A program made the translations under genes and the position numbers. This document shows positions 6,453 through 7,031 of a stretch of DNA of 7,031 nt, piece after piece (the stretch's first letter is position 1; every line of letters starts with the position of its first letter). The notes below the pieces were generated by a model that had not been told where the DNA came from, searched no databases, and worked only from the letters and a program-made list of their open reading frames with translations. The stretch is from Bacillota bacterium (GTDB taxonomy: Bacteria > Bacillota_E > Sulfobacillia > Sulfobacillales > JAIMBI01): assembly GCA_021828405.1 (NCBI GenBank), contig JAKARZ010000081.1:1-7031 (forward strand), read 5' to 3'.

Positions 6453-7031
6453 GTGAGACATGTAGTCCGACGCACCCCCCAGGGGGGCCGGCGCTGCCGC
6501 GTGCGCGGTGGGCGCCTTGCAGTTGTTGTATTGGCGTTGGCGTGGATCGTGGCGTTTCTGTTTGTCCGGCCCTCCGCGCATCTGGCGGCGGGCGGATCGT
6601 CGCTCGCCCGCCTCACGCTTCAGGGCGCGACGCAGGTGGATTCCGCAACCGTGTCATGGGGGAGGCACCAGGCGGCGCTCGCCGTGGGGCCCACCGGGTC
6701 GCTGACCCCCAGAACCCCGATTCCCGCCGGCGCGCATGTGAATGTCCGCGTCACGGTATCCACGCCGCCGTGGCTGGCCTGGGCACCGGGGCAGTCGCAG
6801 GTGATGTCGCGTGAGCTCCTGACCCCCAAAGCGCCGGACTTAGTTTTTCACCACGAGGCGCTCACGGTGGGCACCCCGGTGTTGGCGGCGTTCACGCGCG
6901 CGGGACAGGTGCGGGGATTAGGCCCCCACCCGGTCACCGTGGCGGCCGACCGCGACACCCGGGGAGAGGCACCCGAGACGGCGCGCGGCACGGTCGATGT
7001 CGAAACGCGCGGCGCATCCTGGGAGTCGTGG
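6453..7031 (+). CDS. Membrane-anchored exported protein of unknown function, 3' end beyond the window
   Basis: A frame open from 6432 runs to the window edge without a stop; 193 codons are visible from GTG 6453. The N-terminus is strongly basic (RRTPQGGRRCRVRGGR) and followed by one hydrophobic segment, RLAVVVLALAWIVAFLFV (about residues 21-38). That pattern indicates a signal anchor with the rest outside the cell. The exported part is rich in Thr, Val, Ala and Pro with alternating hydrophobic residues, for example ARLTLQGATQVDSATVSW and VNVRVTVSTPPWLAW, suggesting beta-sandwich (Ig-like) folds. Such segments often precede cell-wall domains such as L,D-transpeptidase or polysaccharide deacetylase, but no catalytic motif is in view. 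The start is uncertain: GTG 6453 has no clear ribosome binding site at normal spacing. GTG 6501 has AGGGGGG (6481-6487) 13 bases upstream, but those bases can also pair with the adjoining C-run. Divergent from the second transporter. Confidence 0.75.
   Translation, partial: MRHVVRRTPQGGRRCRVRGGRLAVVVLALAWIVAFLFVRPSAHLAAGGSSLARLTLQGATQVDSATVSWGRHQAALAVGPTGSLTPRTPIPAGAHVNVRVTVSTPPWLAWAPGQSQVMSRELLTPKAPDLVFHHEALTVGTPVLAAFTRAGQVRGLGPHPVTVAADRDTRGEAPETARGTVDVETRGASWESW

Noticed and set aside
5839..6456. 205-codon + strand frame ending at 6456, considered as a gene or transposase remnant
   Set aside because: Its first part is antisense to the transporter and it has no ribosome binding site. The C-terminal 60 residues look more protein-like, but I recognise no family and see no inverted repeats or target duplications.
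6009..6581. 191-codon in-frame N-terminal extension of the second transporter
   Set aside because: It is arginine/proline-rich with no domain-like content. A strong ribosome binding site lies 8 bases before GTG 6008, and the length from that start matches the family.

Overview
The window is GC-rich. Its genes have strong AGGAGG-like ribosome binding sites, one transcript has an M-box magnesium riboswitch that appears to act through a terminator/antiterminator, and GTG starts are used. Together these suggest a high-GC Gram-positive lineage, for example a Sulfobacillus- or Symbiobacterium-like Bacillota. That assignment is inference; no marker gene is present.

Layout, left to right. A sigma-A-type promoter (37-65) opens a long leader carrying an M-box aptamer (about 83-249), an overlapping terminator/antiterminator (238-293) and a second strong hairpin next to the start site (385-425). 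The leader feeds an NRAMP/SLC11-family transporter (444-1829, +) and a 61-residue one-helix membrane protein (1910-2095, +). A GC-rich hairpin (2194-2229) separates these from a left-pointing block. Read in its own direction, that block is a second NRAMP-family transporter (6008-4671, -), a 71-residue one-helix membrane protein (4598-4383, -), then an S9-family serine peptidase (4224-2248, -). A divergent intergenic region of about 440 bases (6009-6452) follows. The window ends inside a membrane-anchored, exported protein of unknown function (6453 onward, +).

The main result is a duplicated two-gene cassette in inverted orientation: NRAMP-like transporter plus small membrane protein. The small proteins share an R-A-x-x-W-G-L-R-x-Y motif just before or within the single membrane helix, and both start 70-80 bases after their transporter. 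Both transporters lack the Asn of the DPGN motif and the Met and His of the helix-6 MPH motif. This pattern resembles the NRAMP-related magnesium transporters rather than classical Mn/Fe MntH. The M-box on the first copy independently supports a magnesium role. The second copy has no M-box, a more divergent metal site, and a short palindrome upstream that resembles an MntR-type operator. The two cassettes may therefore be separately regulated and differ in substrate, and the small protein is a candidate accessory subunit.
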